From contig JAVBMV010000015.1 in assembly GCA_031552145.1 (NCBI GenBank), positions 1 through 27,822 on the forward strand: a stretch of DNA of 27,822 nucleotides, given 5' to 3'. The notes beneath the pieces were generated by a model that had not been told where the DNA came from, did no database searches, and was given only the letters and a program-made list of their open reading frames with translations. How positions within the stretch are numbered: the stretch's first letter is position 1; every line of letters starts with the position of its first letter. Both the position numbers and the translations under genes were made by a program. Below are positions 1-7,603 of the stretch, in pieces. The stretch comes from JAVBMV01 sp031552145 (GTDB lineage: Bacteria > Myxococcota > Myxococcia > Myxococcales > UBA5297).

Positions 1-345
1 ACGATGTCCCACGCGTGCAGTGATCTCCCGTCGATCCCGTGCGCTCGCGCCCATGCTCCGATGCTGACCCTTGCCGCCTTAACCGCCTGCAGTGCTCGCC
101 GGGCTTCCGCCTCACTCGCTATCTTCCGTCGCTCCATGGACCTGCCTCCTCTAGTTGCGTCGGAGGTTGGAGTGCCTCAGGCCCTGGCGTCATCCCGGTG
201 TTGCTGATTGCTCACATTGGTCTGACGGTGCCGGTTGGTTCCCGCAGCTTGGAAAAGGGGATGCTGAGGCTTACAGCATCGGCGCGGGCGCTCATGCCCC
301 CCATCCGGACGCGGCGCGCCGCTCGCGGGGGGTGCACGCTCCTGC
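1..345. other. No convincing gene; intergenic or unresolved 5' end
   Basis: Several open frames cross this stretch on both strands. None shows a recognisable domain, a plausible ribosome binding site or a consistent coding signature. Their translations are rich in Arg, Pro, Ser and Cys, as expected of non-coding frames in GC-rich DNA. A small inverted repeat (GATGCTG/CAGCATC, 260-280) lies about 65 bases before the hotdog-protein start, but its role is unknown. The end of a neighbouring gene truncated by the window edge cannot be excluded. Confidence 0.5.
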
Positions 346-870
346 ATGGACCCTCGCTTCTGGAACCTCTTCGACCGTGTCGCCGCCTGGCACCCACCCG
401 CGGCACCCGCGCTCGCCGGGCTGGGCATTCGGCTCGCCAGCCCCTTCAACCGGCCGCTGCGCGCCGCCGTGGAGATCTGGGAGCCTACGCGTTGCCGAAT
501 TCGCGTTGCCCATCGGCGCCCGCTGCAAAACCATGTGGGCAGCCTCCACGCCGGCGCGCTGGTCACCGCGGGCGAGTCGGCGGCGGGTCTGATGCTGGTC
601 CGTACCTTCCCTTTTGATCGCTTCCGCCCATTGCTGATGAGTCTCTCGGCGACCTATCTGCGCCAGGCGCGCGCCGAGCTCTTCGGCGAGGTCGCAATCA
701 CGCTCGAACTCCTCGCGGCGCTCGAGGAGCGCCTGAGGGCAGGCGAGACGGCGCGGGTGGAGCTCGTCACCAATCTGACAGAACTCGACGGTACGGCCGT
801 CGCGCGCGTCGAGACGGTTTGGCAGGTGAAGCCTTGGAGCCAAGTACGTGCGCGCAGCCGCGCGGCGTGA
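346..870 (+). CDS. DUF4442 / PaaI-like hotdog-fold thioesterase-type protein
   Basis: This 174-residue protein has the single hotdog-domain layout of the DUF4442/PaaI-like family. Members are known or presumed acyl-CoA thioesterases or acyl-binding proteins. The best-fitting segment is NHVGSLHAGALVTAGESAAG (about residues 62-81), which resembles the family's N-x-x-G-x-x-H-A-G-A helix entry. A beta-strand-rich half follows (ARAELFGEVAITLEL, then a VELVTNLTELDGTAVARVE-type strand pair). The start is the ATG at 346, which leaves a normal-length N-terminus; no strong Shine-Dalgarno sequence is visible. It stands alone on the plus strand and converges on the FrzS-like gene. The substrate cannot be told from sequence. 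Confidence 0.75.
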   Translation: MDPRFWNLFDRVAAWHPPAAPALAGLGIRLASPFNRPLRAAVEIWEPTRCRIRVAHRRPLQNHVGSLHAGALVTAGESAAGLMLVRTFPFDRFRPLLMSLSATYLRQARAELFGEVAITLELLAALEERLRAGETARVELVTNLTELDGTAVARVETVWQVKPWSQVRARSRAA

Positions 871-925
871 CCAGGCAGCGCGCCGCAGAGACGCGGCTCC
901 GCGGAGCAGTAGACGCAGGCTCCGC
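871..925. terminator. Possible bidirectional terminator between convergent genes
   Basis: The 55 bases between two convergent stop codons hold two adjacent small hairpins: GCCGC/GCGGC (882-897) and the 12-base palindrome GCTCCGCGGAGC (896-907). No T tract follows on either strand, so function as an intrinsic terminator is uncertain. Confidence 0.3.
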
Positions 926-3199
926 CTAGAAAGAGGTAGGCGTGCCCGGCGGCTTGATACGAGGCATCGTACCCGACTGTCCTGGATAGGTGACCGAGAT
1001 GGGCTTGGTCGAAATGCCCCCCTCCAGGGGCTCCTGTTCGAGTACCCGCTTCAGCTCGTCGGCGAGCACCTTCAGCCGCTCGGCGCGCGCGCGCTCCTGG
1101 TTCTCGAGTGCCTCTCTGCTCTTGACGCCATGCTCGAGCGTGGCGATCTGCGACAGTAGGGCGGAGTTCTCCGACTCGAGCCGCTTCATCCCCTCGGAGA
1201 GCTCGCTGTGGAAGCGCTTGAACTGAACGCGCGCCTCCTGTGCATCGGCCGCGGCCTGCTCCGACTCGGCTAGGCGGCGCTGCAGCTGCTCCAACTCGGC
1301 GGTGGAACGCTCTACCTGCGCGAGCGCATCGTCGAGCTGCGCCTGAAGCTGGACCAGCTCGGTCATCGAGGCGCTGTTCGCCTCCGCGGCCGCCAACTCC
1401 TCGCGGGATGCCTCCAGCGCCGCCAGCGCCTCGTCCATCTGTGCCTTGAGGGACTCGATCTCCGCGCGTGCACCCTCGAGCTCGCCCCGCGCCGCGTCGT
1501 TCTGGGTGTGTAGCGCTACCCGCTCCGCGCGTTCGCCGGCGAGCTGCGCCTGCAGTGTCTCGAGCTGTTCGCGCGCTGCATTGGAGCCCTCCAGGGCGCT
1601 CTCCAGCTCGCCGGTCACACGCTCCAACTCCCCCGAGATCCTCTCCCGCTCGGCGTTCATGCGCTCGAGCTCGCCGCTCACGCGCTCTGATTCGGCGCGG
1701 CTTGCGTCGCGTTCGGCCAGCGCTCCCGTCAGCCTGCTCCGCGAGCTCTTGAACTCCTCTGCCGAGCTCACCAGCTCTCGGCGCATCGTGTCGAGCTCGC
1801 TCGAAAGTAGCGCCAGCTGCTGCGAGAGCTCGGCGTTCGTTGTCTCTAGCGCGGCGCGCTCGGTCTCGGCTGATGCCAGCGCGCCCTGCAGCGACTGCTG
1901 CAGCTCGGCCGAGCTCGCCAGCTCGGCTCTGAGCGCTTCTTGCTCGCCGAGCGCATTGGACGAATCGCCTCGGAGCCTCTCTCTTTCGCCCAGGATAGAA
2001 GCGAGCTCGGCCCGAAGTGTCTCTTGCTCGCTCAACGCGCTGGCCAGCTCGGCTCTGAGAGCCTCCTGTTCATTGAGCGCGTTGGTCAGCTCTGCCTGCA
2101 GCGTCTGCTGCTCGCCGAGAGCGCTCGTCAGCTCAGACCTGGCCGATTCGCTCTCGAAGCTCTGCGCGGAGTGCGCCGCCTGCAGCTCGAGGAGCTGGGT
2201 ATGGGTGCTCGCCTGGCCATCCAGCGCCTGAGCCAGCTCGAGGCGCAGCGCGGCCCGCTCATTATCGACCGCCGCCAGCGACTCGCGCGCTTGTGACAGC
2301 TCATCCTCTAGGACCGCGAGCTGTCGCTTCAGGCGCATCGCTCCTAGGGCGCTGCCCTCGCCCATGGCAGCGGGGGAGAGCTCGGTGGGCGCGAATTCGG
2401 TCTCGGCGTCACCCACGCCCGAGAGGATATCCCCCTCGCCCTCGAGAGATAGTGTCATCTGGGGGCGCGTGTAGTGCGCCGCTTCGTTGGCCAATTCGGC
2501 GTGGGCCGCGACGGGATCGAGCGCTATCCCATCGTCCGAACTGGTGGCTTGAAAAGGAGCGGTCCTGCGCGGTGCCGCGGGAGGGGCGTTCTGTGCTGCC
2601 TCGGCCAGGGACTCGAAGGCCGCGTCCAGCTCGAGATCGGGGGAGTCACCCGCAAGCAGGTGTTGCTGCGAAAGCGCCGGTCTGGAGCCGCTGATTGCCC
2701 GTTCGGCCCCCGCCTCGTGCGTGGGGATGATGACGAACTCATCATCCTGTTCGAGCGAGGTCTCGGAGAATGCGTCAGTATCGAGAAGAAGCTCGCCGGA
2801 GGGCTCCAGATCAATCTCTGCCATCATCGGCGCCGCAAGCCTGTCGGCCTGCGCCGCCAGTTCCTCTGGATCGAAGGGCTTGACGAAGTAATCATCGGCG
2901 CGCGCCTTCAGCTTCTTGTGTGCCTCCAGGCCATCGGAGTCGCGGCCGATCATGATGACAGGAATGTCGCGGATTTCGTCGCTCTTCTTCAACTTCCCGC
3001 AGATCAGGTAGCCGCTCTGGCGCGCGGCCAGCTCCACGGCGAGGATAATGAGGTCGGGGCGCTCTTCGAGGATCAGGTCGACCGCCGCGCGGCCATCGAA
3101 CGTCGACACGACCGTAAAGCCCCTCGCCAACAGCGCTGGCTCCAGGGCCTCGATCTGGGTCTGGTCGCTCTCTATGAGAACGAGCTTGCGGGAAGTCAT
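926..3199 (-). CDS. FrzS/AglZ-like protein: pseudo-receiver domain plus long coiled coil
   Basis: The 757-residue protein opens with a CheY-like receiver (about 1-115). The phospho-acceptor Asp is replaced by Ala54 (DLIILAVEL). The acidic pocket is partly kept (Glu10, Asp12), as is the KP motif (Lys107-Pro108). The segment SGYLICGKLKK and the His94/Tyr104 spacing closely match Myxococcus FrzS as I remember it. After a linker (about 116-290), residues 300-725 form an almost uninterrupted Ala/Glu/Leu/Arg coiled coil, including six 14-residue units (356-439). The C-terminus is short and Pro-rich. FrzS and AglZ are polarity and motility regulators in Myxococcus; that role here is inference. The gene lies 153 bases downstream of the anti-sigma gene on the same strand and may be co-transcribed. 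FrzS is about 555 residues and AglZ about 1,395, so exact orthology is unresolved. Confidence 0.8.
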   Translation of the reverse strand: MTSRKLVLIESDQTQIEALEPALLARGFTVVSTFDGRAAVDLILEERPDLIILAVELAARQSGYLICGKLKKSDEIRDIPVIMIGRDSDGLEAHKKLKARADDYFVKPFDPEELAAQADRLAAPMMAEIDLEPSGELLLDTDAFSETSLEQDDEFVIIPTHEAGAERAISGSRPALSQQHLLAGDSPDLELDAAFESLAEAAQNAPPAAPRRTAPFQATSSDDGIALDPVAAHAELANEAAHYTRPQMTLSLEGEGDILSGVGDAETEFAPTELSPAAMGEGSALGAMRLKRQLAVLEDELSQARESLAAVDNERAALRLELAQALDGQASTHTQLLELQAAHSAQSFESESARSELTSALGEQQTLQAELTNALNEQEALRAELASALSEQETLRAELASILGERERLRGDSSNALGEQEALRAELASSAELQQSLQGALASAETERAALETTNAELSQQLALLSSELDTMRRELVSSAEEFKSSRSRLTGALAERDASRAESERVSGELERMNAERERISGELERVTGELESALEGSNAAREQLETLQAQLAGERAERVALHTQNDAARGELEGARAEIESLKAQMDEALAALEASREELAAAEANSASMTELVQLQAQLDDALAQVERSTAELEQLQRRLAESEQAAADAQEARVQFKRFHSELSEGMKRLESENSALLSQIATLEHGVKSREALENQERARAERLKVLADELKRVLEQEPLEGGISTKPISVTYPGQSGTMPRIKPPGTPTSF
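1883..2134 (-). repeat. 42-bp tandem repeat encoding 14-residue coiled-coil units
   Basis: Six consecutive units of two heptads lie inside the FrzS-like gene, with consensus ELASALGEQEALRA. They run from ELTSALGEQQTLQA (residues 356-369) to ELASSAELQQSLQG (426-439). Units two and three are the most alike. The unit length equals an integral number of heptads, so copy-number change would keep the coiled-coil register. Confidence 0.75.
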
Positions 3200-3352
3200 A
3201 GTCTGCCCTCGGTGGATACCGGACCCTGGCCTGGCCGCATCTCAGCCTGAGCGCGTGACCCGGAATCCATTACCAGGCCGATGCTATGGGCGCGGATCGG
3301 TGAAGTCAAAAAGCAGTCGCCCGAAGGCGCAGTGCGCCGCAGTTCGCGAAGG

Positions 3353-4174
3353 CTAGGGTCCCTTCCCCTGGCTGGCGGAGGTCGCGATCAGCTCGAGGAT
3401 GTCGCGCTCCTCGAGCTCGGAGACGAGCGAGTAGGCCACGCCTCGGTCTTTCCAGATCGCGACATTGTATCCCTGCTGATTGGCGATGAGCACATCGCGA
3501 TCGGCCACTCTCCGCTCGCCGGCGATCTGCAGATCGGGCGCGTCAAAGACGAAGAGAGAGACCCTGCGGCGATCGGGCCCACCGAAGAGCACATAGGCGG
3601 CCTCGCGCTCCTTGAGATTGGAGAGGCGCGCGCTGGCGCGTTCGGCGGTGCCGAGCTGCGGGATTCGATTGGGCGCGAAGCCGAGCTTCCCCTCGAACCA
3701 AGAGCGCACCTGCGGGATGGAGGCGTCGCTCACCTCCATGGGGAGTTGCCGCCTATGGTTGGTCACCGAAGCATCCACCAGCGCCCGCGTGCGCTCCCTG
3801 CCGTTGTAGGAGTTGTAGGAGACGACGACGAGCACTAGGCAGGCGGCAGCGGCGGCAAGGCCGACGGGCCAACCGACGTAGGGCAGCCACGAGCGGCGTC
3901 CGCGCGCGCGCGCCTCGCGCTCCAGAGAGAGACCGAGCCGCGCGGCCAGCCCCTCCGGCGCGCAGAACCTTGTGCTCTCACTCGAGACGGCGCGCATACG
4001 CGCCTTGTACTCGGCGAGAAGCTCCACCTCCTCGCGGCACCGCTGACACTCCGAGAGGTGCTTTGCCAACTCCGCGCGATCATCGCCCTCGAGCTCGCCA
4101 TCCACGAAAGGATGGAGAGAGAGCTCCAAGTCGCTGCAGGCTGGCGATTCCTCAATGAGGGAGCGCGGCGTCAT
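3353..4174 (-). CDS. Membrane-anchored zinc-finger anti-sigma factor
   Basis: This 273-residue protein has the standard single-pass anti-sigma layout. A cytoplasmic N-terminal zinc-binding anti-sigma domain carries His39-x3-Cys43-x2-Cys46 (KHLSECQRC), with His21 upstream as a possible further ligand. A basic linker (ARARGRR) is followed by one transmembrane helix at about 97-119 and roughly 150 extracytoplasmic residues. In this family the N-terminal domain binds and blocks the partner ECF sigma factor until an envelope signal leads to release or proteolysis. The gene starts 59 bases after the sigma-factor stop on the same strand, the usual cognate arrangement. The outer domain (about 120-273) resembles no sensor I can name, so the signal is unknown. 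Confidence 0.88.
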   Translation of the reverse strand: MTPRSLIEESPACSDLELSLHPFVDGELEGDDRAELAKHLSECQRCREEVELLAEYKARMRAVSSESTRFCAPEGLAARLGLSLEREARARGRRSWLPYVGWPVGLAAAAACLVLVVVSYNSYNGRERTRALVDASVTNHRRQLPMEVSDASIPQVRSWFEGKLGFAPNRIPQLGTAERASARLSNLKEREAAYVLFGGPDRRRVSLFVFDAPDLQIAGERRVADRDVLIANQQGYNVAIWKDRGVAYSLVSELEERDILELIATSASQGKGP

Positions 4175-4233
4175 CGGTCTGCCCTTGCTGCTGCCGCGGC
4201 GCTGGGCGCCGCGTGGGTGGGTGAGGGTGGTGC

Positions 4234-4902
4234 TCAGCGCGCTGAGCCGGTCCTTCGCTTGCGGTATTCGTTCAAGTCCGTCGGGGACTCATCGCTCTCT
4301 TCGCGGATGACCCCGCTCTCCATTGCGTACTGCGACAACATCTTCTGCAGCAGTTTTCTGCCCCGGTAGAGGCGACTCATAACGGTCCCCACGGGGCAGC
4401 CCAGGATTTCGGCGATCTCCTTGTAGGAGAACTCCTGCAGGTCGGCCAGGATCACCACGAGCCTGAAGTCGAGCGGCAGCGAGTCGACCGCGGCGAGGAT
4501 GTCGTCCGAGAGCAGCCTATCGAAAAGATATTGCTCGGGATTGGCGGCGTAGTCGGTCGCGTCGCGCGAGAGGAAGCGCTCATGAACCGTCTCTCTCTCG
4601 CTTCCCTCCACGGCCGTGCGCTCCTTCACCCGGCGCCGGTAGCGGTTGATGAAGGTGTTGGTCAGGATCTTGAAGAGCCACGCCTTGATGTTGGTGCCGC
4701 GCTCGAACTTGTCGAAGAAGCGGTAGGCGCGCAGAAAAGTGTCCTGCACGAGGTCTTCGGCGTCGCGCTCGTTCTTGGTGAGGCGCAGGGCCGCCGAATA
4801 GATGGGATCGAGGTGCTTGAGTGCCAGCGCCTCGAACTCGCCGCGGGTCGCGTTGTCTTGCCTGAAGTCGAGCATCCCTCTTGCCCAGCCTGCACCGGTC
4901 AC
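4234..4902 (-). CDS. ECF-family RNA polymerase sigma factor
   Basis: This sigma-70 family protein has only regions 2 and 4, as in ECF sigma factors. Region 2 covers HLDPIYSAALRLTKNERDAE, the polymerase-binding LVQDTFLRAYRFFDKF and the AWLFKILTNTFINRYRR promoter-binding helix. Region 4 runs from LPLDFRLVVILADL through EFSYKEIAEIL to the recognition helix GTVMSRLYRGRKLL. A roughly 40-residue linker separates them and a charged tail ends the protein. The start is uncertain. The longest frame begins at a GTG (4902), while an ATG at 4875 gives the more typical N-terminus MLDFRQDN and has AAGAGG just before it, at very short spacing. It is followed by the anti-sigma gene. The regulon cannot be told from this window. 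Confidence 0.9.
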   Translation of the reverse strand: MTGAGWARGMLDFRQDNATRGEFEALALKHLDPIYSAALRLTKNERDAEDLVQDTFLRAYRFFDKFERGTNIKAWLFKILTNTFINRYRRRVKERTAVEGSERETVHERFLSRDATDYAANPEQYLFDRLLSDDILAAVDSLPLDFRLVVILADLQEFSYKEIAEILGCPVGTVMSRLYRGRKLLQKMLSQYAMESGVIREESDESPTDLNEYRKRRTGSAR

Positions 4903-5101
4903 GCCGGTGATTGTCGAAACGTCGCTAATCTAGCATCCGGACGTGCCCCCAACATCGGGGGGGGGGCCGGAGATAGCTCCTGCACTTCCTTGCCGGCCGC
5001 ATTGATGCTCGCCCGGTTTCCTGGCGAGCCTCTCCAGAGAGGCCGATTGCGCAGAGAACAGCCTTCCTCGAAATAGATTCCCGCATCCCTGCGAACCGGC
5101 A
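4903..5101. promoter_or_regulatory. Upstream region of the ECF sigma operon with a G10/C10 tract
   Basis: This 199-base gap separates the zincin stop from the sigma-factor start. It contains ten consecutive G on the plus strand (4957-4966), which is C10 on the transcribed-gene strand, 55-64 bases before the GTG start. CCCCC at 4946-4950 can pair with part of the G run across AACATC to form a hairpin. A TAGATT sequence between the tract and the start could be a -10 element, but no convincing -35 was found. No gene was recognised in the gap. Confidence 0.4.
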
Positions 5102-6004
5102 TCAGTCCAGTCCCCGCTCCGCCAGAGCTTCCTCGTCGAGCCCCAGAAAGTGCCCCACCTCGTGAAGCAGCGTGACGCCAATCTCATCGATCAATTCCTC
5201 CCGTGACCGTGCGAAGCGCTGGAGGTTGCGCTGGAAGAGGAAGATGGCGCTCGGAAAGCAGCTCCAGGGGTCCGAGGTAGAGCGCTCCGTCACCGGGTTT
5301 CCGCGGAAGAGACCGAGGCTCTGCGGCGAGAGAGGCTCCTCTCCCCCCAGCAGCTCCTCCTCCAGCGGCAGCTCCATGACGCTGATGGTCACGTTGGTGA
5401 GCCAAGCGCGGACCTGTTCCGGAAGCCGCTCGATGGCGGCCCTGAGCGCGGCATCGAACTCCCTCTGCGAGAGCTCGATCGGTAGGGGGTAGCGCTCCGG
5501 GTCGAGCCGCGCGGCGCGCTCGAAATGGAGTCTCGCATCGCCCCGCTCGCCCCGCCGCTCCGCCAAGAGACCTAGATAGAAGCTGGCGGTCGGCCCCTCG
5601 CTCTCGCTATTGCAGAGCCCCACGAAGAGCGCGCGCGCCTCGTCGAACCTGCAGAGCTCGAAGAGCGCGCGGCCCATGCCCGAGCGCGCTTCTTCTCCCT
5701 CGGCGGGCCCCTCTATCGGTGCCCCCTTGGGTTCCCCTTCAGAGGTGTCGAGCGCGTGCGCCTCGGTGAAGAGCGCCAGCGCCGCCGTCGCATCGCCCAG
5801 CTCCAGCGAGAGCTCGCCGCAGGTCATCAGAGAGTCCCAGAGCAGCGCGGGTTCCTCGGCACCGCGCAGCGGCAGGGCGCGCAGGAGCGCCAATGCTCGA
5901 TGCCAACCCTCATGCGCCTCGAGCAGCTCGCCCTCCTCCAATGCAGTCTCGGCGCGCTCGATGAGCGCCTCGGCCTTCGCGACGTTCTTCTCTTTCTTGC
6001 CCAT
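5102..6004 (-). CDS. TPR-domain protein with C-terminal zincin metallopeptidase domain
   Basis: The 300-residue protein has two parts. Residues about 5-190 are an Ala/Leu/Glu-rich helical array resembling tetratricopeptide repeats (for example LLEAHEGWHRALALL and DARLHFERAARLDPE). The C-terminal part resembles the small zincin family PF06262. It has a strand with IFLFQRNLQRFARSREELI, a helix, and the zinc-binding motif HEVGH at about 281-285 followed by FLGLDEE, the downstream acidic residues typical of the family. The glutamate of HExxH would be catalytic. Stand-alone family members are about 120 residues, so this is a fusion. No signal peptide is visible, so a cytoplasmic location is likely. 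It is divergent from the amidohydrolase gene with only 21 bases between the starts. The substrate is unknown. Confidence 0.8.
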   Translation of the reverse strand: MGKKEKNVAKAEALIERAETALEEGELLEAHEGWHRALALLRALPLRGAEEPALLWDSLMTCGELSLELGDATAALALFTEAHALDTSEGEPKGAPIEGPAEGEEARSGMGRALFELCRFDEARALFVGLCNSESEGPTASFYLGLLAERRGERGDARLHFERAARLDPERYPLPIELSQREFDAALRAAIERLPEQVRAWLTNVTISVMELPLEEELLGGEEPLSPQSLGLFRGNPVTERSTSDPWSCFPSAIFLFQRNLQRFARSREELIDEIGVTLLHEVGHFLGLDEEALAERGLD

Positions 6005-6025
6005 GGCCCGACGTTATCATCGAGC
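6005..6025. promoter_or_regulatory. Candidate shared -10 element between divergent genes
   Basis: Only 21 bases separate the two divergent start codons, so core promoter elements must lie here or inside the genes. TATCAT at 6015-6020 is a 5-of-6 match to TATAAT on the plus strand and ends five bases before the amidohydrolase ATG. The same bases read as TGATAA/GATAAC toward the zincin gene. Neither gene has a clear Shine-Dalgarno sequence. Leaderless transcription in one or both directions would fit. Confidence 0.35.
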
Positions 6026-7603
6026 ATGATCCTGGCGAACGGACGAATACGAACCATGGACCCCGCGGCGCCGCAGGCCGAGGCGATGGCTGTGGAACGA
6101 GGGCGCGTCGTCGCGCTGGGTGCGCTGCGGGAGGTGCGGGAGAGGGTCGGTCGCGGAACAGAGCTCGATCTGGGCGGGGCGCTCCTTTTGCCGGGGTTGA
6201 CCGATGCCCACGGACACCTGCGCGCCTTGGGGGAGCGGATGCGCGGCCTCGACCTCTCTGGTGTCTGCTCGTCGAGGGAGCTGCTGCGGCACGTCGCCGC
6301 CGCGCGCGAGGCTATTCGCGGTGAAGGGTGGCTCATTGGCTTCGGTTGGGACGAGACGCGTTTCACCTCGGTCCCTGTTTCGCTGGGCGCGCTGGCGCAG
6401 GAGCTACAGAGCGGCCTAGAGCGAGCGGCTGCTGGCTGCCCCCTCTTCCTCGAGCGTGTCGATGGCCACACCGCGCTGGTCAACCGCGCAGCGCTCAATC
6501 CGTTGCTGCAACAACCAACGGTGGAAACGCTGCCCGAGGAACGCATCGCTCGCGACAGGACGGGCGCCGCCACCGGCCTGCTCCTCGATGAGGCCGTGGA
6601 GCTGATGCGCGGGCGACTTCCGCGGCCAGACGCGGGCGAGCTGGAGACGCTGCTGCTCGCCGCCGCCCGCCGCTGCCGCGAGGCGGGCTATCTGGCCGTC
6701 CACGACGCCGCGCTCGAGGACTCCAGCGCAATCGCCCTGCGAAGGCTGGCGCTTGGTGGGCGCCTGCCCATCGCCGTCACGGGTTACCTCTTCGAGGGCT
6801 CTCCGGGCGTAGCGGAGCTGATCGCGCAAGGGTGCGGTGCGCTCGATGTTGGTGAGGTGCTGCGCATCCGCGGCGTGAAGCTCTTTCTCGACGGGACGCT
6901 CGGCTCGCGCACCGCCGCGCTCTTCGAGCCCTACTCCGACGCGCCAGGAAATGTAGGTCTCGTGCGTGGAGCGGAGCGGCTCGATGCGACTGTCGCGGCG
7001 TTGAGCGCGCAGGGTTGGCAGCTGGCGATCCACGCCATCGGTGATCGGGCCGCGGCGCTCGCCCTCACCGCGCTCGGCGCGCCCGGGGGGCGCCCTGTTC
7101 CCGGGTCGCCGCCCCATCGGCTGGAACATTTGCAGCTCATACGACCCGGCGACAGGGTACGCATGCGCGCACTAGGTGTGGTCGCTTCGATCCAGCCCGC
7201 GCACTTCCTGGGCGATCGGCGTTGGCTCGAGAGCCGCCTCGGGCCCGCGCGCGCCGCCCTGGCCTACGACTGGCGGGCGCTGCGGAGGCTGGGGATCCCC
7301 CTCGCGGCGGGCTCCGACTTCCCCATCGAGCGGCCCGATCCCATCGCTGCCCTCGAGGCGGCGTGCCACCCCGCGCTGGGCCCGCGCGCGCTCGAGCCAA
7401 GTGAGCTCCTGGAGGCGCTGACAACGGGCCCCGCCTACGCAGCTCGTGGCAAGGCGCGCGACGGTGCCATCGCCGAGGGCGGGCGCGCGGCGCTCACCCT
7501 GCTCTCGCCTTACGGTGGGGAGTTGGCGCGCGCGCTCGAGGCCGATGCGGCGGTGGCCTTCGTCGAGCGCGGCGCGGAGGTTTGCTCAGCTCTGAGCCTG
7601 TGA
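6026..7603 (+). CDS. YtcJ-like amidohydrolase (Amidohydro_3 family)
   Basis: This 525-residue protein belongs to the metal-dependent amidohydrolase superfamily, YtcJ-like branch. The N-terminal beta-sandwich segment MILANGRIRTMDP leads to LPGLTDAHGHL, whose His62-x-His64 are metal ligands. Further conserved elements are RGVKLFLDGTLGSRTA, WQLAIHAIGDRA, HRLEHLQLI and AGSDFPIERPDP, which supply the remaining His and Asp ligands of the TIM-barrel active site. Length and motif order are those of full-length family members. Relatives hydrolyse amide or related C-N bonds; the substrate here is unknown. The ATG at 6026 was chosen because MILANGRIRT is the normal family start; the open frame extends further upstream but overlaps the divergent gene. 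Its last 18 bases overlap the exoribonuclease gene tail-to-tail. Confidence 0.88.
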   Translation: MILANGRIRTMDPAAPQAEAMAVERGRVVALGALREVRERVGRGTELDLGGALLLPGLTDAHGHLRALGERMRGLDLSGVCSSRELLRHVAAAREAIRGEGWLIGFGWDETRFTSVPVSLGALAQELQSGLERAAAGCPLFLERVDGHTALVNRAALNPLLQQPTVETLPEERIARDRTGAATGLLLDEAVELMRGRLPRPDAGELETLLLAAARRCREAGYLAVHDAALEDSSAIALRRLALGGRLPIAVTGYLFEGSPGVAELIAQGCGALDVGEVLRIRGVKLFLDGTLGSRTAALFEPYSDAPGNVGLVRGAERLDATVAALSAQGWQLAIHAIGDRAAALALTALGAPGGRPVPGSPPHRLEHLQLIRPGDRVRMRALGVVASIQPAHFLGDRRWLESRLGPARAALAYDWRALRRLGIPLAAGSDFPIERPDPIAALEAACHPALGPRALEPSELLEALTTGPAYAARGKARDGAIAEGGRAALTLLSPYGGELARALEADAAVAFVERGAEVCSALSL

